Part shown: piece after piece, positions 61,035 to 64,000 of the stretch
How positions within the stretch are numbered: the stretch's first letter is position 1
Layout of the letters: the number at the start of each line of letters is the position of its first letter
Origin: Cymbidium sinense
Taxonomy: Eukaryota; Streptophyta; Magnoliopsida; Asparagales; Orchidaceae
Reading direction: 5' to 3'
DNA: 64,000 bases
NCBI GenBank assembly: GCA_021442155.1
Contig: JAKCPB010001419.1
Span: 55,837-119,836 of the forward strand
Notes under the pieces: model-generated
What the model saw: only the letters and a program-made list of their open reading frames with translations
Database searches by the model: none
Told to the model about the DNA's origin: nothing
Position numbers and translations under genes: made by a program

Positions 61035-61489
61035 AAATATACAGAACCTTGACGGCGGGAACATCATCATTAACTGCATTCAGATCTGGTGGAGGGTGGA
61101 GGGAAGGCTATCGCTATGTGGTTGTGGGGATCTAGAGGTGCTGGTCGTCGGAGTAGTGATGGTTATGGAGGCGGGAGGAGCGAAAGAGGTTAAAGCCGTG
61201 GTGGTGGCGGAGGGAGATATAAGGGATATGATGGTTGATCCTGCTAGTCGAGAGGCCAGGGTGGTTCTTATGGGAATTGGAGAAACTATAGAACGGCAAA
61301 TTCGATCTGCTGCTTATGGAACTATGTCATTACTGTAGAGACGGTTCTAGTTATCTAGGGTTTCGATTTGCTCTATGCGTGGTCAATTCTGATCTATGTC
61401 GTCACTTGTGTCTTAAAAATATTGGTGTGTTACTTGGTTGATGAAATTGAAAAAAAGAAATTTTGATTCTGAATTTGTTCTCTATTAAG
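61035..61489 (+). pseudogene. GRP pseudogene copy 10
   Basis: It starts TATACAGAACCTTGACGG (Q-N-L-D-G frame), worn at the RRM end (AACTGCATTCAG, without the shared TAG). The Gly-rich region is frameshifted near 61110-61140. In the GRP frame GGYGGGRSERG (61160-61190) is followed by a stop where other copies have Y. The tail reads GGRYKGYDG, then a stop, and later GGSYGNWRN, confirming the NWRN terminus. The 3' UTR is complete and the tail short. The 80-codon frame at 61096-61338 is a shifted shadow rich in Val and Met. Confidence 0.77.
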
Positions 61490-62055
61490 AAATAACCAAA
61501 ACCATAAACCCTAAACTAAAAAAAAAACCTAAACCCTAAACTAAACAAAAACCCTAAACCATTAATAAAAATAAAATAAACCTAAACCTACACTAAAATA
61601 AACTAAACAATACTAAATAAAACCTAAACCTAAACCTAAAATAAACTAAACCAAAACATGAGCCTAAATTAAATAAAATAAACTAAACTAAAAAATAAAC
61701 CTAAACTTAAACTACAAAATAAAACCTAAAAATAAACCTAAAATAAAAACCTAAATCCTAAACCTAAAAAAAATAAAATAAAAACTTTAATATAAACCTA
61801 AAAATTTAAAATAAAACCTAAACCTAAAAAATAAAATAAAAATAAAACTAAACTAAAAAATAAACATAAACCTAACCTAAACCTAAAAAATAAACTAAAA
61901 TAAATAATCTAAGCTAAAATAAATAAACATAAAATAAATAAACTAAACTAAATAAAAATAAAAAAATAAAATAAAGTAAAAGAAATAAAAAATAAACTAA
62001 AAAATCTAAATAAACCTAAACCTACCGGTTTACTTAATTTTTTTTAAAAACATAA
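61490..62055 (+). repeat. A-rich block, type V (third copy)
   Basis: It starts with AAAAAAACCTAAACCCTAAAC and CCATTAATAAAAATAAAATA, as at 20.64 kb, and ends with a clear junction ACCGGTTTACTTAATTT, a T run and AAAAAC (62023-62052). Confidence 0.8.
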
Positions 62056-62819
62056 AGACTAAACCGTAAACCATAAACCTTAAATCCTAAATCATAAACC
62101 CTATACTCTAAACCCTAAACCCTAAACAACCCTAAATCGTAAACCCTAAATAAAAAAAAAATTTTAAAAAATATAAAAACCCTAACCCTAAACCCTAAAA
62201 GTAACCCTAAACCCTAAACTCGAAACCCTAAACCCTAAAACACTAAATCTTAAACCCTAAACCCTAAACCGTATAACTAACCTCTGTATCTAAAATAAAC
62301 TCCAAACCTAACCATACAAATCTTAAATCTACCTAGAGACCTCTAACCAAATCTTTCCCTAAACCAGAAGACTCCACTACTAAACCAACTAAACCCTAAA
62401 GCTAAATCATAAACTAAACCTAAACTTTAAACCCTAAAATACTAAACCTAAACCAACCTAAACCACCTGAATCAAACAAACCAAAAGAAATTGTAAACCC
62501 TAGACCAAAACCCTAAACCCAATCGTTAAACTAACCCTAAACTAATCCTAAACCACAAAACACTCTAAACTGAGATTAAACTAAACCTCTAAACCTCCTA
62601 CCCTAACTCCTAAACCTGAGCCCTAAACTAAACCTGGGCCCTAAACTGACCTGAGCCTCCACAACTAACTAACCCTCCATAATAACTAAACCTGAGATAA
62701 CTTAAACCTGGAAACCCTAAATCCTAAATCACTAAATAACCAACCTACACTGACCTCCCTAAACCATGGCACCATAAACCCTAAATCTTAAACCCTCATA
62801 AACCAAAACCCTAAACTAT
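62056..62819 (-). repeat. Telomere-like stretch
   Basis: CCCTAAA with exact repeats near 62110-62130 and 62255-62275. CTGAGCC and CTGGGCC words appear only at 62610-62660. Confidence 0.75.
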
Positions 62820-63380
62820 AAAACCTAAACCTAAATAAAATAAAATAAATTAAATTAAACTAAACTAGCGTGACTGAAATTAAAAATTGAGTAAAGTAAA
62901 TAATAAATAAATAAACCTAAACTAAAATAAAATAAAATAAATCTAAGATTAAGAAACCTAAATAAAATGAAAACTAAACTTAAAATAAAAATAAAATAAA
63001 TCTAAAATAAAATTAAATAAAAATTAAATAAAAACATAAACCTAAAATATAAACCTTAAAATAAAAAAGACCATAAACCTAAAAAAAAATAACCAAAAAA
63101 CATAATACTAAACTAAAATAAATTAACTAAAATAAATAAAACCTAAATGTAAACTAAATAAACTAAACTAAACCACTAAAAGCTAAATAAAATAAAATAA
63201 ACTAAAAATTAACCTAAACTTAAACTAAAAAATAAAACCTAAAAATAATCTTAAAATGAAACAAAAATAACCTAATCTTAAAAATTTAAAATATAAATCT
63301 AGGCTAAACTTAAAATAAATAATCAAAATAAACTAAATAAACTGAAACCTACCGGTTTGCTTAGTTTTTTAAAAGACCTT
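62820..63380 (+). repeat. A-rich block, type VI (third copy)
   Basis: AAATCTAAGATTAAGAAACC near 62940. Junction ACCGGTTTGCTTAGTTTTTT plus AAAAGACC (63350-63378). Confidence 0.7.
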
Positions 63381-64000
63381 AAAACTTAGCAGTGAAACAC
63401 AAATCCACAAATCTTGAAGCCACTATGCATAGATCTACAGGCATTACCCTAAATAAAGGCATAAACCTGACCCACAAGCACCAAAAACCCTAGCCAAATC
63501 TGAAACTACAAATAACCTGACCAAGCCCTAGGCCAAGCCAGTCTTAAACCCTAAAGCCCCAGCCTCTCTAAGACCTAAACCCTAAACTACTGAGCCATAA
63601 AGGCTAAAGACCACTAAAGTGACCTGACAGCCAGAGTGACTGACAGCCAATGACAACCTGAAGCCACAAACAACCCTAAAATCTTAGAGCCCTAGGCTCC
63701 TAAAGCCGGACCCTGACCTGGGCAGCCACAGAGCTGAAACGCTAATGCTGAGCCACTAGGCCACTAAGTGACCTGACTAAAAGGGGTAAAAGCCCACAGA
63801 GCCTGGGCTGGGCCCTGATGGCACAGGCTGAGCTGCAGGACTGCACTTTGATCCTTGGGCTACTCCCAGGCCACTGGGCCTTGGACACTGGTGCCAGAGC
63901 CCTGAAAGATCCTGGGCTGTCTGAGCGGTAGGCCTTGAGGCGTGAGCCATGAGTGCGACACTGAGCCTGAGCCAAGACCATGGAGTCCTAAAGACCACTG
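63381..64000 (-). repeat. G+C-rich degenerate telomere stretch at the window edge
   Basis: CTGAGCC, CCTGGGCC and AGGCC words, least telomere-like from 63700 on. The - strand frames at 63742-63998 have Ser/Ala/Pro repeats and no recognisable domain. The stretch continues beyond the window. Confidence 0.65.

Noticed and set aside
17091..64000. CRISPR-like regular repeats
   Set aside because: Repeats are 5-9 bp telomere-derived words without unique spacers, in a plant-type context with LINE and GRP relics.

Overview
The window looks like plant nuclear DNA, probably from a flowering plant. Almost all of it is degenerate telomere-type repeat (TTTAGGG / CCCTAAA), broken up by plant-type insertions: a decayed L1-class LINE and many dead copies of the 3' half of a glycine-rich RNA-binding protein (GRP) gene. 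I see no intact protein-coding gene, no rRNA or tRNA gene and no CRISPR array. Exact telomere heptamers occur only in short runs, so this is an interstitial or subtelomeric array and not a working telomere. I cannot name the species.

Layout. From 1 to 13.5 kb the G-rich motif (TTTAGGG and shortened forms) lies on the + strand. It first forms a long monotonous array (1-8445). After that, four T-rich blocks alternate with telomere-like stretches, followed by one GRP pseudogene and one truncated copy, both on the - strand. From 13.6 to 17.1 kb there is a 5'-truncated, frameshifted LINE on the - strand, with remnants of reverse transcriptase, zf-RVT and RNase H. From 17.1 kb to the end the array reads CCCTAAA on the + strand. 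The order TTTAGGG / LINE / CCCTAAA is the one expected of a telomere-telomere fusion or an inverted array, with the LINE at the turning point.

The right arm is built from recurring units: an A-rich block (AAATAAA / CCTAAA mixture, about 350-850 bp), a short junction motif (GGTTTACTTAATTT followed by an A run), then a telomere-like or G+C-rich stretch. Blocks can be matched by private landmarks (my types I-VI). The order of types shows higher-order duplication: about 17.3-25 kb is collinear with about 44.5-52 kb (offset about 27 kb), and part of it recurs at about 60.0-63.4 kb (offset about 14 kb). Types I and II also form a dimer of about 3.4-3.6 kb repeated at 22.9-30.0 kb. Between 35.4 and 40.5 kb the GRP cassette itself is spaced at about 1.5-1.6 kb.

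Ten GRP cassettes are visible (12.8, 13.5, 20.2, 33.0, 35.4, 37.0, 38.5, 40.1, 47.1 and 61.0 kb). Most share the same 5' truncation point inside the RRM, the same 3' UTR and an A-rich tail. Several share the same premature stop, so the cassette was dead before it was multiplied with the array. A separate 2.7-kb island (40.7-43.4 kb) has no telomere repeat and holds a decayed satellite of about 340 bp plus a second degenerate repeat. A 179-bp tailed fragment sits at 30.75 kb.

Caution: the telomere variants are strand-specific. CCTGGGCC-type words occur only in the right arm, and TTAG / TTATTAG words only in the left. This resembles known nanopore base-calling errors in telomere repeats, so base-level detail of the telomere-like parts may not be biological. 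The GRP cassettes, LINE, island and A-rich blocks are less likely to be affected.
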